A stretch of 45,084 bases of DNA, from the NCBI GenBank assembly GCA_021788115.1, contig JAJYLA010000011.1:1-45084 (forward strand), written 5' to 3'. The translations under genes were made by a program, and so were the position numbers. This DNA is from Actinomycetes bacterium. Lineage in GTDB: Bacteria; Actinomycetota; Acidimicrobiia; Acidimicrobiales; Palsa-688. Shown piece after piece: positions 24,709 through 32,479 of the stretch; position 1 is the stretch's first letter, and each line of letters begins with the position of its first letter. Below the pieces are notes generated by a model. The model saw only the letters and a program-made list of their open reading frames with translations. It ran no database searches and had not been told where the DNA came from.

Positions 24709-25200
24709 ATGAGAGGGCTGCGACGGGCGGTACCGGCGGTGGCCGGCCTCGCCGCCACCGTCGGCGTCGTCACCGGCTGCGGCGCCAGCCACTCCTCGAC
24801 GACGCCGACGACCGCCGCCGCGACCAGCCCCACCTCCACCGCCACGACCGCCGCTTCCTCCACCACGACGTCGACTCCGGCTCCCAGGACGACCACGACG
24901 ACCGTGTGGAAGCCCACGACGCCGGAGCCCTCGCCGGACGCCGCGGCGTACCGTCTGATCGAGACGTGGGCCGCCGGGGACAGGGGCAGCGCGCGAAGCG
25001 TGGCGACGCCGGCGGCCGTGGACACCCTGTTCCGCTACCGCTTCCCCCCCGGCGCCCTGCAGGCTCGCGGCTGCACGGACCCGACGGTGAGCCCCGGGAC
25101 GTGCACCTACCGCGACACACGCACCGACAGCCTCTACCAGTTCAACGTGGTGCACGGCCGAGCCGGCTGGTACGTCCAGTCGGTCGTCCCCGAGACCTGA
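24709..25200 (+). CDS. Secreted lipoprotein with Thr/Ser-rich linker
   Basis: A 163-residue protein with a type II signal peptide: RGLRR positive start, hydrophobic AVPAVAGLAATVGVV, then lipobox VTGC with Cys at about 24. A Thr/Ser/Pro/Ala linker (about 28-75) includes long Thr runs. The rest (about 80-163) is a small globular domain, PSPDAAAYRLIETWAAGDRGSARSVATPAAV, with two or three Cys and ending WYVQSVVPET. The pattern is reminiscent of small extracytoplasmic domains of the DUF4878/NTF2-like kind, but I do not recognise it firmly. ATG 24703 is an alternative start. It is 69 bp after the methyltransferase and ends on a strong palindrome. Confidence 0.75.
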   Translation: MRGLRRAVPAVAGLAATVGVVTGCGASHSSTTPTTAAATSPTSTATTAASSTTTSTPAPRTTTTTVWKPTTPEPSPDAAAYRLIETWAAGDRGSARSVATPAAVDTLFRYRFPPGALQARGCTDPTVSPGTCTYRDTRTDSLYQFNVVHGRAGWYVQSVVPET

Positions 25201-25225
25201 TCAGCAGCTCGCTGAGCTGCTGATC
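25199..25225. terminator. 12-bp perfect palindromic hairpin
   Basis: GATCAGCAGCTC (25199-25210) and GAGCTGCTGATC (25214-25225) form a perfect 12-bp stem with a 3-nt loop, starting at the lipoprotein stop codon. It would terminate the lipoprotein message, and on the other strand anything coming from the MBL-fold gene. No T-tract. Confidence 0.7.
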
Positions 25226-25386
25226 GTCGGGACGCTGGACCACCTCCGACTGCAGCGAGTCGCTGCGGTCGTCGAGGTCCGACAGCACGGGGAAGGAAGT
25301 CCACCGCGCCCTCGACCGCCAGGAGGTGGAAGTGGAAGAGGTCGCGCATCCATCGGAGGAGTCGATCGTCGACGGCGCGGCCGGGC
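25201..25386 (-). pseudogene. Unidentified frameshifted coding remnant
   Basis: On the minus strand one frame reads LLRWMRDLFHFHLLAVEGAV then DFLP (about 25370-25290), and the frame one base away continues VLSDLDDRSDSLQSEVVQRP and DDQQLSELLI (about 25290-25205). Third codon positions are G or C in about 85-90 percent of codons in each segment, as in genuine genes here, and the two join at one point (near 25290) where a single-base change would restore one frame. I read this as the 5' or internal piece of a decayed gene, cut off where the lipoprotein gene begins. I do not recognise the family. Confidence 0.4.
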
Positions 25387-25389
25387 CGG

Positions 25390-26427
25390 TCACCACAGGT
25401 CGGCTGCCGCGCCCGTCACCTGCCACACCGACGGGTCCCCGGCCACCTCCCGCAGCGCGCCGCGCCCCTCGAGGTAGCGCAGGTGGGCGAGCGTCTCGCC
25501 GACCGCGGCCCGCCGCATCCAGCCCTGGATCTGCTCCCACGGGCGGTTCCAGGTCATCCTCGCGGCGATCGCCCAGGCCGTCTGATGCCCCGAGCGGATC
25601 GCCTCCCGGATCTCCTCGAAGCGGGCGCCGTGGTGGGCGCGCAGCTGCGCGACGCGCCCCCGCAGGTCCGTGAAGCGCCACTCGTGGGCGGGGAGCACCT
25701 CCACTGTGTCGAAGGCCGCGACTTTTTCCAGGGCGGACAGGTAGTCGCCGAGCGGGTTCGCCCCGGCCTGGGGGTGGAACGAGATGTTCGGGGTGATCCG
25801 GGGCAGCACGTGGTCGCCCGAGAGCATCAGGCGCTCGCCCGCCTCGTAGAAGCAGAGGTGCCCCGGGGAGTGACCGGGCGTCCAGATCGCCCGCAGGTCC
25901 CAGCCGGGGATCTCCGGCTTGTCGCCGTCCTCGATGAGCACGTCGGGTGTGGCCGCCCACACGAAGGAGCGGATCGGCATCGACGCCTGCTGCAGGAGGG
26001 TGATCTCGTCTTCGGGAGCGCCTTCGCGGCGAAGCATTGCGGCCATCTGCTCGAGGAGCCGCTCGGGGGCGTCGTAGCGCGCCTCGACCAGGGCGGCGTC
26101 GGCGGGGTGGAGGCCCACCCAGGCGCCGGAGCTGTCGCGGACCCGCCCGGCGAGGCCGTAGTGGTCCGGGTGTATGTGGGTGACCAGCACCCCCTGCACC
26201 TCGCCGATGGCGAACCCCGCCTCTCCGAGGCCGGCGACCAGGGTGCGGTAGGCCTCGTCGGTGTTCCAGCCGGCGTCGACCAGGTAGGGGCCCCGATCGG
26301 TCTCGAACGCGTAGACCAGCACGTAGCGCAGCGGGTTGTTCGGGATGGGTACCGGAATGCTCCACAGCCCCGGGCGAACCCGTTCGACGGGCGGCAGGGG
26401 CGGCTCGCTGGGGGTCACGTCGTCCAT
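25390..26427 (-). CDS. MBL-fold metallo-hydrolase
   Basis: A 345-residue metallo-beta-lactamase-fold protein. After the opening strands (RVRPGLWSIPVPIPNNPLRYVLVYAF and YLVDAGWNTDEAY) comes the metal motif THIHPDHYGLAG (about 90-101), then TPGHSPGHLCFYEAG with the third His, LSGDHVLP with the bridging Asp, and LPAHEWRF with a further metal His. A winged-helix-like C-terminal region (about 270-345; TWNRPWEQIQGWMRRAAVGETLAHLRYLEGRG) is typical of the LACTB2-like subgroup. ATG 26427 is chosen because the 11-residue upstream extension is unconserved. Divergent from the GNAT-like gene by 70 bp. Substrate unknown; a thioesterase or nuclease role cannot be distinguished. Confidence 0.88.
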   Translation of the reverse strand: MDDVTPSEPPLPPVERVRPGLWSIPVPIPNNPLRYVLVYAFETDRGPYLVDAGWNTDEAYRTLVAGLGEAGFAIGEVQGVLVTHIHPDHYGLAGRVRDSSGAWVGLHPADAALVEARYDAPERLLEQMAAMLRREGAPEDEITLLQQASMPIRSFVWAATPDVLIEDGDKPEIPGWDLRAIWTPGHSPGHLCFYEAGERLMLSGDHVLPRITPNISFHPQAGANPLGDYLSALEKVAAFDTVEVLPAHEWRFTDLRGRVAQLRAHHGARFEEIREAIRSGHQTAWAIAARMTWNRPWEQIQGWMRRAAVGETLAHLRYLEGRGALREVAGDPSVWQVTGAAADLW

Positions 26428-26484
26428 ACCGCCAAGCTTGCCAGCCTCCGGGCGGCCCACGCATCCGGCAGCGTGGCGCTCGGC

Positions 26485-26490
26485 TACCGT
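26485..26490 (+). promoter_or_regulatory. Leaderless -10 box for the GNAT-like gene
   Basis: TACCGT ends seven bases before ATG 26498; no Shine-Dalgarno is present. The local sequence CTACCGT-7 nt-ATG recurs upstream of the DNA methyltransferase gene. Confidence 0.45.
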
Positions 26491-26497
26491 CGGGCCG

Positions 26498-27676
26498 ATG
26501 CGATCCCTCGAGGTCCGCCCGGCGACCGGCCCGTGGGGCCGCCGGCGCTTCGTCGACGTGCCGTTCCGGATCCACGGCGGCGATCCCTCGTGGATCCCGC
26601 CGCTGCGCCTCAGCGTCCACGACCGGCTGTCCCCCCGGCATCCCGCGATGGCCCACCAGCAGGTCGCCCTGTGGATCGCCTACCGCAACGGGCGCCCGGC
26701 GGGGAGGATCGGGGCCTGCATCGATTCGGCGTTCAACGAGTACCAGGGGGTGCGCTGGGGGTGGGTCGGTTTCTTCGAGTCGTTCGACGATGCAGCGGTC
26801 GCCGGCGCCCTCTTCGACACGGCGCGTGAGTGGTGCGCCGGGTGGGGGGCGGAGCTGTGCATGGGCCCCGCGAACTTCACGACCAACGACGAGCTCGGCC
26901 TGCAGGTGGAGGGTTTCGACGACCCGCCGGCGCTTCTGACGCTCCAGAACCCCCCGTACTACGAGAGGCTGTGGGTGGATCACGGCTGGGAGCCGGCGAT
27001 GGACCTGTGGGCCTGGCGCTTCACCCGCCAGACGGTCGCCCTCTCGGAGCGCCAGCGGCGGGCCCTCGAGCGCATACAGCACCGGGCCAAGGTGTCGGTG
27101 CGGTCCATCCGCATGGAGGAGTTCGACGCGGAGGTGCGCCGCTTCTTCGAGGTGTACAACGCGGCATGGAGCGGCAACTGGGGGTTCGCGCCGATGCCGG
27201 AGGTAGAGGTGCGCCACCTCGCCAAGCAGCTCAAGCAGATCATCAACCCGGACTGGGCTTTCGGGCTCGAGACCCCCGACGGTGATGTCGTGGCGGTGTG
27301 CCTGGCGCTGCCGGATGTCAACCTGTTGATGCCGGGGGTCCGCTCGGGTCGCCTGCTGCCCACCGGCTGGTACCGCCTGCTCCGGGGCCGAGGCTCGCTA
27401 CCCCGCGCCCGGGTGTGGGCCCTCGGCGTCCGCCCCGACCACCAGCACCTCGCCCTCGGCCCGCTCCTCTATCGGGAGATCGTCAACAGACTCGCCGCCG
27501 CACCCCAGATCACCGAGGCGGAGGCGTCGTGGACGCTCGCGACCAACCACCGGATCAACAGCCAGATCGAGGCGATGGGCGCCACGAGGTCCAAGGTCTG
27601 GCGTCTCTACCAGCAGCCCGCAACGGGCAAGCGCCCGCCCGAAGCGGGCCCGCCCGGCGGCCCCCTCGGGAGCTAG
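26498..27676 (+). CDS. GNAT-fold N-acetyltransferase-like protein
   Basis: A 392-residue protein with the layout of a large, little-studied GNAT-like family (YghO-type hypothetical proteins): FVDVPFRIHGGDPSWIPPLR (about 18-37), HQQVALWIAYRNGRPAGRIGA (about 53-73, the beta2-beta3 hairpin), MGPANFTTNDELGLQVEGFD (about 124-143), the FFEVYNAAWSGNWGFAPMPEVE segment, and a C-terminal helix-strand VWALGVRPDHQHLALGPLLYREI resembling the acetyl-CoA loop. The acceptor is unknown. The gene ends directly against the decayed LysR gene: its last codons (GGPLGS) are Gly/Pro-rich and may have been altered by that junction. Confidence 0.78.
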   Translation: MRSLEVRPATGPWGRRRFVDVPFRIHGGDPSWIPPLRLSVHDRLSPRHPAMAHQQVALWIAYRNGRPAGRIGACIDSAFNEYQGVRWGWVGFFESFDDAAVAGALFDTAREWCAGWGAELCMGPANFTTNDELGLQVEGFDDPPALLTLQNPPYYERLWVDHGWEPAMDLWAWRFTRQTVALSERQRRALERIQHRAKVSVRSIRMEEFDAEVRRFFEVYNAAWSGNWGFAPMPEVEVRHLAKQLKQIINPDWAFGLETPDGDVVAVCLALPDVNLLMPGVRSGRLLPTGWYRLLRGRGSLPRARVWALGVRPDHQHLALGPLLYREIVNRLAAAPQITEAEASWTLATNHRINSQIEAMGATRSKVWRLYQQPATGKRPPEAGPPGGPLGS

Positions 27677-28471
27677 CTACTTCGCTGGAAGCCGGGCTCG
27701 ACACGAAGCTCGTCGCGCGTGACGGTCGAGCGGTGCACCTCACACCGGCAGGGCAGATCCTGGCCGACTACGTGCTGCGGGCGGAGGCGCTGCTCAGGAA
27801 CGCGGCGCGCGCCCTCGCCTCCGGGGCGGACGCCGAGATCGGCACCCTGTCGCTGGTCGCGTCCGGTCTCCCCGGGACGTACTTGCTGCCGAGGGCGATC
27901 GCACCCTTCCACGATCGGCACCCGGGGGTGGAGATCGAGTTCGAGCTCACGACGTCCGGCGGTGCCCTCGACGCGATCCGCTCGCACCGCGCGGCGATCG
28001 CCGTCGGCGGCGGCTTGACCGCCCCGGGCGAGCTCGACGCCGAACCGCTCACCGAAGACGACGTCGTCCTGATCGGCCCGGCGAACCTGCGCGGCACACG
28101 GCTCCGCGCGAAGGATCTCGAAGGGTTCACGTGGATCTCGCGACAAGAGGGATCGGCCACCCGCGCAGCGGTCTAAGCCGCGCGGTGGCAGATCGGTTTG
28201 CATCCCGTCAGAACGCTCGCCTTGGCGTCGTGGGAGGCGGTGAAACTGGCGGTCGCCGGCGGTGCCGGGATCGCCGCCATCAGCCGCTTCGCCCTCATGT
28301 CGGAGCTCAGTTCGGGTGCGGTCACCATCCTCGACGTGCCGCGCTGGCGGTTGCTGCGAACCATCGCGATCGTCACCGCCCGAGACGTGCCGCTGGACAC
28401 CGCCCGCAGAGCGCTTCCGCACCATCGTCCGGGGCACCCTGAGCGCAACCCGCGGCGACCCGTCGAAGTAG
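27672..28471 (+). pseudogene. LysR-family regulator, decayed
   Basis: The translation matches a LysR-type regulator from the end of the DNA-binding helix (LATSLEAGLDTKLVARDGRA, then LTPAGQILADYV) through the substrate domain (GTLSLVASGLPGTYLLPRAI, PFHDRHPGVEIEFEL). Three lesions are visible. The first about 35 codons with most of the HTH are missing, cut at the end of the GNAT-like gene. An in-frame TAA at 28174-28176 interrupts ...ATRAAV and AARWQIGLHPVRTLALASWE, where a GAA would give the expected Glu. One extra G at 28395-28396 shifts the last 25 codons; removing it gives PLTPPAERFRTIVRGTLSA, then a natural TAG at 28469-28471. No functional regulator can be made. Confidence 0.85.
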
Positions 28472-28480
28472 CGTGCGGCG

Positions 28481-29695
28481 TCAGGCCCTGGCGGCCGAGA
28501 AGGCGTCGAGGGCCCGGTCGATGTCCGCGTCGGTGTGGGTCGCCATCACCGACGTGCGCAGCAGGGCCCGTGGCACGGCGGGCGGGATGGCGCAGTTGGT
28601 GTAGACCCCGTGCTCGAGGAGGGACTTCCACAGGAGGCCGGCCTGCCAGTTGTCCCCCACGTGAACCGCGACGACGGCTCCCTCGACGCGGTCCGCCACC
28701 CCGTAGCCGAGCTCGGCCAGACCCCGGCGGAGCCGCTCGGCGCGGGCGGCGACGGCCTCGCGCCTCCACTGCTCGACACGGGCGATGCGCGCCGCCTCCA
28801 GCGCGGCGCCCAGCGCCGCCGGCACTCCCGACGCGGTGAACATCAGCGGCCGGCAGGTGATCTTCAGGTAGTCGACCACCTTCCTCGGCCCGGCGACGAA
28901 ACCCCCGCAGCTCGCCAGCGACTTGGAGAAGGTGCCCATCACGAGGTCGGCGCGCACGCCGGCGGCGGCCGCGGCTCCCGCGCCCTGCGGGCCCACCACG
29001 CCGAGGGCGTGCGCCTCGTCGACGAGCAGCCGGGCACCGTAGTCGGTGCAGACAGCGGACACCTCGGCCACCGGGGCGCGGTCGCCTTCCATCGAGTAGA
29101 TGCCGTCCACGGCCACCAGCACCCCGCCGGCGTCGGGCTGCTCCCGCCAGGACCGGAGCGCCCGGCGAAGGCTGTTGGGGCGGTTGTGGCGGAAGGCCCG
29201 CAACGTCCCGCCCGAGAAGCGGGCCCCGTCGACCAGGCTGGCGTGGGCGGCTGAGTCCACCACCACAGCGTCCTCGGGGCCCACGAGCGAACCGAGGAGC
29301 CCGAGATTGGCCGTGTAGCCGGTCGTGAAGACCAGCGCCGCTTCGGTCCCGACCCAGTCGGCGAGCAGCTCCTCGAGGTCACGGTGCAGCGGCAGCGTCC
29401 CGTTGAGCAGCCTGCTGCCGGTGACCCCCGTGCCGTAGCGCTCGACCGCCAAGGTCGCCGCCGCCCGGACACGGGGGTCGGTGGTCAGGCCGAGGTAGTT
29501 GTTGGATCCGAGCATCACGACGGGCCGGCCCTGGAAGCTGGCGGTGGGACCGATCTCCCCGTCGAGCTCCCGGTAGAAGGGGATCAGGTCGAGGGACTCG
29601 GCGCGGCGGTACTCCTCGAGGCGCGGGTCGTCGACTTTGGCGAGCACGTCGGCCTGGCGCTTGGCCGGCTCCGCCGGCGGGACGTCGCCGGTCAC
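28481..29695 (-). CDS. Serine palmitoyltransferase-like alpha-oxoamine synthase
   Basis: A 404-residue PLP enzyme of the BioF/Kbl/SPT family, condensing an amino acid with an acyl thioester with loss of CO2. LIPFYRELDGEIGPTA and MLGSNNYLGLTTDPRVRAAA (about 60-79) lead into YGTGVTGSRLLNGTLPLHRD, then DSAAHASLVDGARFSGG (His stacking on PLP), DEAHALGVVGPQGAG, and the PLP lysine in MGTFSKSLASCGGFVAG (about 258-274). The TFSKSxASxGGF loop and FYRELDG region resemble bacterial serine palmitoyltransferases and CqsA-like enzymes more than biotin-pathway AONS. No other biotin genes are nearby. GTG 29695 overlaps the hydroxylase TGA (GTGA). A sphingoid-base-like or other aminoketone product is inference; amino-acid specificity cannot be read. 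Confidence 0.82.
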   Translation of the reverse strand: MTGDVPPAEPAKRQADVLAKVDDPRLEEYRRAESLDLIPFYRELDGEIGPTASFQGRPVVMLGSNNYLGLTTDPRVRAAATLAVERYGTGVTGSRLLNGTLPLHRDLEELLADWVGTEAALVFTTGYTANLGLLGSLVGPEDAVVVDSAAHASLVDGARFSGGTLRAFRHNRPNSLRRALRSWREQPDAGGVLVAVDGIYSMEGDRAPVAEVSAVCTDYGARLLVDEAHALGVVGPQGAGAAAAAGVRADLVMGTFSKSLASCGGFVAGPRKVVDYLKITCRPLMFTASGVPAALGAALEAARIARVEQWRREAVAARAERLRRGLAELGYGVADRVEGAVVAVHVGDNWQAGLLWKSLLEHGVYTNCAIPPAVPRALLRTSVMATHTDADIDRALDAFSAARA

Positions 29696-30453
29696 CCGGC
29701 GGACCCGGGGCGCAGCGCCTCGAACCGGCGCTCCCAGGCCTGGTGGCGGCTGCGGGCGTCGCGGATGTACGGCGAGCGCCCGATCGCGGCGATCAGCGCC
29801 CGATTGATCTGATCCGCCGGCGGCCTCAGGGGCCGGATGACGTCCGCGAAGAGCACGACGCGCACGCCGTCGGTGTCGTTCCAGGCGTGGTGGTCGTAAC
29901 CGTCGTCGAACAGCAGGCTGCGCCCCTCCTCCCAGTGCGCCACCTGCCCTCCCACCGAGATGCCGGCGGCATCGCGCGGCTCGGGGACCCGCAGGGCCAG
30001 GTGGTAACGCAGCACGCCACGCCACGGGCCGCGATGCTCTCCGATCCCCTTGCGCGGGGAGAGGATCGAGAAGAAGGCCGTCGTCAATCCCGGCACCGCG
30101 TCGAGCAGAGCGGCGGTCTTCGGGCAGCGGGCGCAGTTGGCGTCGGAACGGAAGCCGTAGGCGAAGAAGAAGTACGTCTTCCACCCGTCGTCGTCGGTCA
30201 GCGAGGCCTGGTCGACAGAGATGTCCTGGAAGTTCGGCAGCGCCTCGCGATATTCGAGCACCTCGTCGAGCTCCGCCCGGATCGCCGTCCAGCTCCTCTC
30301 GAGGTCCGCGATCCACCCGAAGGTGTCGAGAGGCAGAAACGGCGTGGTGGGCACCGTCGACGACCGGAGCACGAACCGCTCCACGCCGTGCAGCAGGCGG
30401 GCGCCGGCCTCGTTGGCCGCCGCGAGGGCCCTGTCGCGAAGCGGTGTCGACAC
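29692..30453 (-). CDS. Aspartyl/asparaginyl beta-hydroxylase family oxygenase
   Basis: A 253-residue member of the Fe(II)/2-oxoglutarate-dependent Asp/Asn beta-hydroxylase family, which also includes lipid hydroxylases such as LpxO. DGWKTYFFFAYGFRSDANCARCP (about 88-110), LTTAFFSILSPRKGIGEHRGPW (about 124-145, first metal His) and GVLRYHLAL are followed by LLFDDGYDHHAWNDTDGVRVVLFADV (about 185-210), with the second metal His and the 2-oxoglutarate-binding Arg. GTG 30453 has TAGCCT ending seven bases upstream, so it is probably leaderless. It is the first gene of a coupled pair with the oxoamine synthase, suggesting it hydroxylates that enzyme's product or a derived lipid. Confidence 0.82.
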   Translation of the reverse strand: MSTPLRDRALAAANEAGARLLHGVERFVLRSSTVPTTPFLPLDTFGWIADLERSWTAIRAELDEVLEYREALPNFQDISVDQASLTDDDGWKTYFFFAYGFRSDANCARCPKTAALLDAVPGLTTAFFSILSPRKGIGEHRGPWRGVLRYHLALRVPEPRDAAGISVGGQVAHWEEGRSLLFDDGYDHHAWNDTDGVRVVLFADVIRPLRPPADQINRALIAAIGRSPYIRDARSRHQAWERRFEALRPGSAG

Positions 30454-30460
30454 GGCACAG

Positions 30461-30466
30461 AGGCTA
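30461..30466 (-). promoter_or_regulatory. Leaderless -10 box for the hydroxylase/oxoamine synthase pair
   Basis: TAGCCT on the minus strand ends seven bases before GTG 30453. No Shine-Dalgarno is visible. Confidence 0.4.
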
Positions 30467-30526
30467 CTTGGGGAGACCGACCGCCGGCGCCCCTGGAACC
30501 CTCCGCCGGCGCCCGTGCTAGGGTCC

Positions 30527-30539
30527 GGGAACTGTTCCC
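30527..30539. promoter_or_regulatory. Palindromic operator GGGAAC-T-GTTCCC
   Basis: A perfect 13-bp palindrome with 6-bp half-sites sits five bases upstream of the TATGAT box of the solute-binding protein gene, where a bound protein would block the promoter. Its centre is too short for a mycobacterial-type LexA box (GAAC-N4-GTTC). Confidence 0.55.
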
Positions 30540-30544
30540 TTGGC

Positions 30545-30550
30545 TATGAT
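30545..30550 (+). promoter_or_regulatory. -10 box for the solute-binding protein gene
   Basis: TATGAT (five of six matches to TATAAT) lies 68 bases before GTG 30619. No clear -35 is seen; an activator or the palindrome-binding protein may matter. Confidence 0.5.
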
Positions 30551-30618
30551 CCGTGGCGCGGGCCACCGCCGCCCTGTCACGGGCGATGGCTCTACGGCGG
30601 ACGAGGGAGGAGTCAACA

Positions 30619-32457
30619 GTGAGACGGACGGGCACTTTGACCGCAACCGCAGCCATCTTCGCGATGGGGCTCGCAGCGTGCAGCTCGAGCAGCCCGAAAG
30701 CGTCGACCGCAACCACGGCAGCCTCCGGCTCGGCTACCACGGCGAGCACGGCCCCCCAGACCACGACGGGGGGTGTCCGCGGCGGGACGCTCAACATGCT
30801 CGGCACCGGCGACGTCGACTACATGGACCCGAACGTGTCCTATTACACGACCGGCTACCTGGCGCTGCGCATGTGGAGCCGGCAGCTCCTGACGTACCCG
30901 GCGACGCCCGGGCACACGACGGATCTCGTGCCTGACCTGGCGACGCAGGTGCCGAGCACGGCCAACGGCGGTGTCAGCGCAGACGGGCTCACCTACAGGC
31001 TCACCATCCGCACCGGAGCCAAGTGGAACACCACGCCTCCGCGCCAGGTGACCGCCGCGGACGTGGTCCGCGGTGTGGAGCGGACCTGCAACCCTGCCCA
31101 GCCCTTCGGCGGCCTCCCGGACTTCGAGACCTTGATCCTGGGCTTCCAGTCGTACTGCAACGACTTCTCGAAGGTGAAGCCCACCGTCGCTGCCATCAAC
31201 GCGTTCATGGGCAGTCACACGCTGCCGGGCGTGACGGTGGACCCGTCGAACCCGCTCACGGTGGTGTTCAAGCTGACCCGGCCGGCCACCTACTTCCCGG
31301 ACCAGCTCGCCATGCCGGCGTTCTCGCCGGCGCCGGTGGAGTTCATGAACTACCTGCCGGCGAGCTCGCAGCTGGCCCAGCACACCATCTCCGACGGCCC
31401 CTATGAGATCCAGTCCTACGACCCGACCAAGTCGATCGTCTTCGTCCGCAACCCGGCCTGGGACCCCTCGACCGACCAGGTCCGCAAGGCGTACGTCGAC
31501 AAGATCGTCGTCAGCGAGACGGGGAACCAGAACGCGATCCAGGAGGAGCTTGCGACGAACACGCCCAGCGCCGACCTGGGCTGGGACGCCGAGGTTCCCA
31601 CGGCGGACATCCCCAACTTGCTCGCCAGCCACGACTCGCGGCTCAACCTCGGGCCGACGTTCGGCACGAGCCCCTACGTGCTCTTCGACACGGTATCTCC
31701 GCGCAACGGCGGCGCCCTGGGCAAGGTCACGGTCCGTCAGGCCCTCGAGTACGCCATCAACCGGACGAACCTGGTGCAAGACGACGGCGGCCCGGTCGTG
31801 TCCCCGCCGCTCAGCCACATCCTGCCGCCGGGCATTCTCGGCTCGCAGCAGTTCGACCTCTACCCGTACAACCCGACCAAGGCGAAGCAGATGCTGAGCT
31901 CGGCTCTCGGCGGCACGACCCTCACGCTGAAGGTGCTGTACCAGAACGCCTTCGACTACGAGGTGAAGATGTTCCAGACCCTGCAGTCGGATCTCGGCAA
32001 GGTCGGCGTCCACGTGGTGGGAGTCACCGCTCCGTCCGCCGACTTCTACACCAAGTACCTCGAGGTTCCCTCGGTGGCCAAGGACGGCACCTGGGATCTC
32101 GCGCTCGCCAACTGGTTCCCCGACTGGTACGGCAACGCCGCTCTCTCGTTCTTCGAGCCGCTGTTCGGCGGCGCGCCGGCGTACCCGCCGCAGGGAAGCA
32201 ACTTCGGCTTCTACAGCGACCCGAAGACCAGCGCGCTGATCCAGCGGGCGTCGACGGCGACGAACTCGGCGCAGGCGGCTTCGCTGTGGGGCCAGGCCGA
32301 CAGGCAGGTGATGGAGGACGCGGCGATCTTCCCCATCACGTCCCCGCAGTCGGCCAACTTCCATGCCAGCCAGGTCCACAACGCCGTGTACGTCCCGCAG
32401 CTCTTCCAGTTCGACCCGACCAACGTCTGGCTGAGCCCGAACGCCAACGGAGGATGA
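30619..32457 (+). CDS. ABC transporter substrate-binding lipoprotein, family 5
   Basis: A 612-residue extracytoplasmic solute-binding protein of the peptide/nickel/opine class. A lipoprotein signal (RRTGTLTATAAIFAMGLAAC, Cys at about 21) is followed by a Ser/Thr/Ala linker, then GGTLNMLGTGDVDYMDPNVS (about 55-75), the family signature around LTYRLTIRTGAKWNTTPPRQVTAADVV, SDGPYEIQSYDPTKSIVFVRNPAW and a C-terminal lobe with DLALANWFPDWYGNAAL. GTG 30619 has a strong GAGGGAGGAG site. No permease or ATPase gene follows, so it must pair with a distant transporter or be an orphan. Ligand unknown. Confidence 0.9.
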   Translation: MRRTGTLTATAAIFAMGLAACSSSSPKASTATTAASGSATTASTAPQTTTGGVRGGTLNMLGTGDVDYMDPNVSYYTTGYLALRMWSRQLLTYPATPGHTTDLVPDLATQVPSTANGGVSADGLTYRLTIRTGAKWNTTPPRQVTAADVVRGVERTCNPAQPFGGLPDFETLILGFQSYCNDFSKVKPTVAAINAFMGSHTLPGVTVDPSNPLTVVFKLTRPATYFPDQLAMPAFSPAPVEFMNYLPASSQLAQHTISDGPYEIQSYDPTKSIVFVRNPAWDPSTDQVRKAYVDKIVVSETGNQNAIQEELATNTPSADLGWDAEVPTADIPNLLASHDSRLNLGPTFGTSPYVLFDTVSPRNGGALGKVTVRQALEYAINRTNLVQDDGGPVVSPPLSHILPPGILGSQQFDLYPYNPTKAKQMLSSALGGTTLTLKVLYQNAFDYEVKMFQTLQSDLGKVGVHVVGVTAPSADFYTKYLEVPSVAKDGTWDLALANWFPDWYGNAALSFFEPLFGGAPAYPPQGSNFGFYSDPKTSALIQRASTATNSAQAASLWGQADRQVMEDAAIFPITSPQSANFHASQVHNAVYVPQLFQFDPTNVWLSPNANGG

Positions 32458-32479
32458 TCACGGCGCAGAGGTCCGGCCT

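Noticed and set aside
28481-29695. Biotin biosynthesis bioF
   Set aside because: No bioA, bioB or bioD nearby, and the PLP lysine loop and N-terminal region resemble SPT-type enzymes; kept as SPT-like.
30527-30539. LexA (SOS) box
   Set aside because: The half-sites GAAC and GTTC are separated by one base, whereas actinobacterial LexA boxes have four.
30454-30618. TPP riboswitch upstream of the solute-binding and thiamine-binding-family genes
   Set aside because: The conserved CUGAGA and related helices are absent; the spacer is explained by the palindrome, -10 box and ribosome site.
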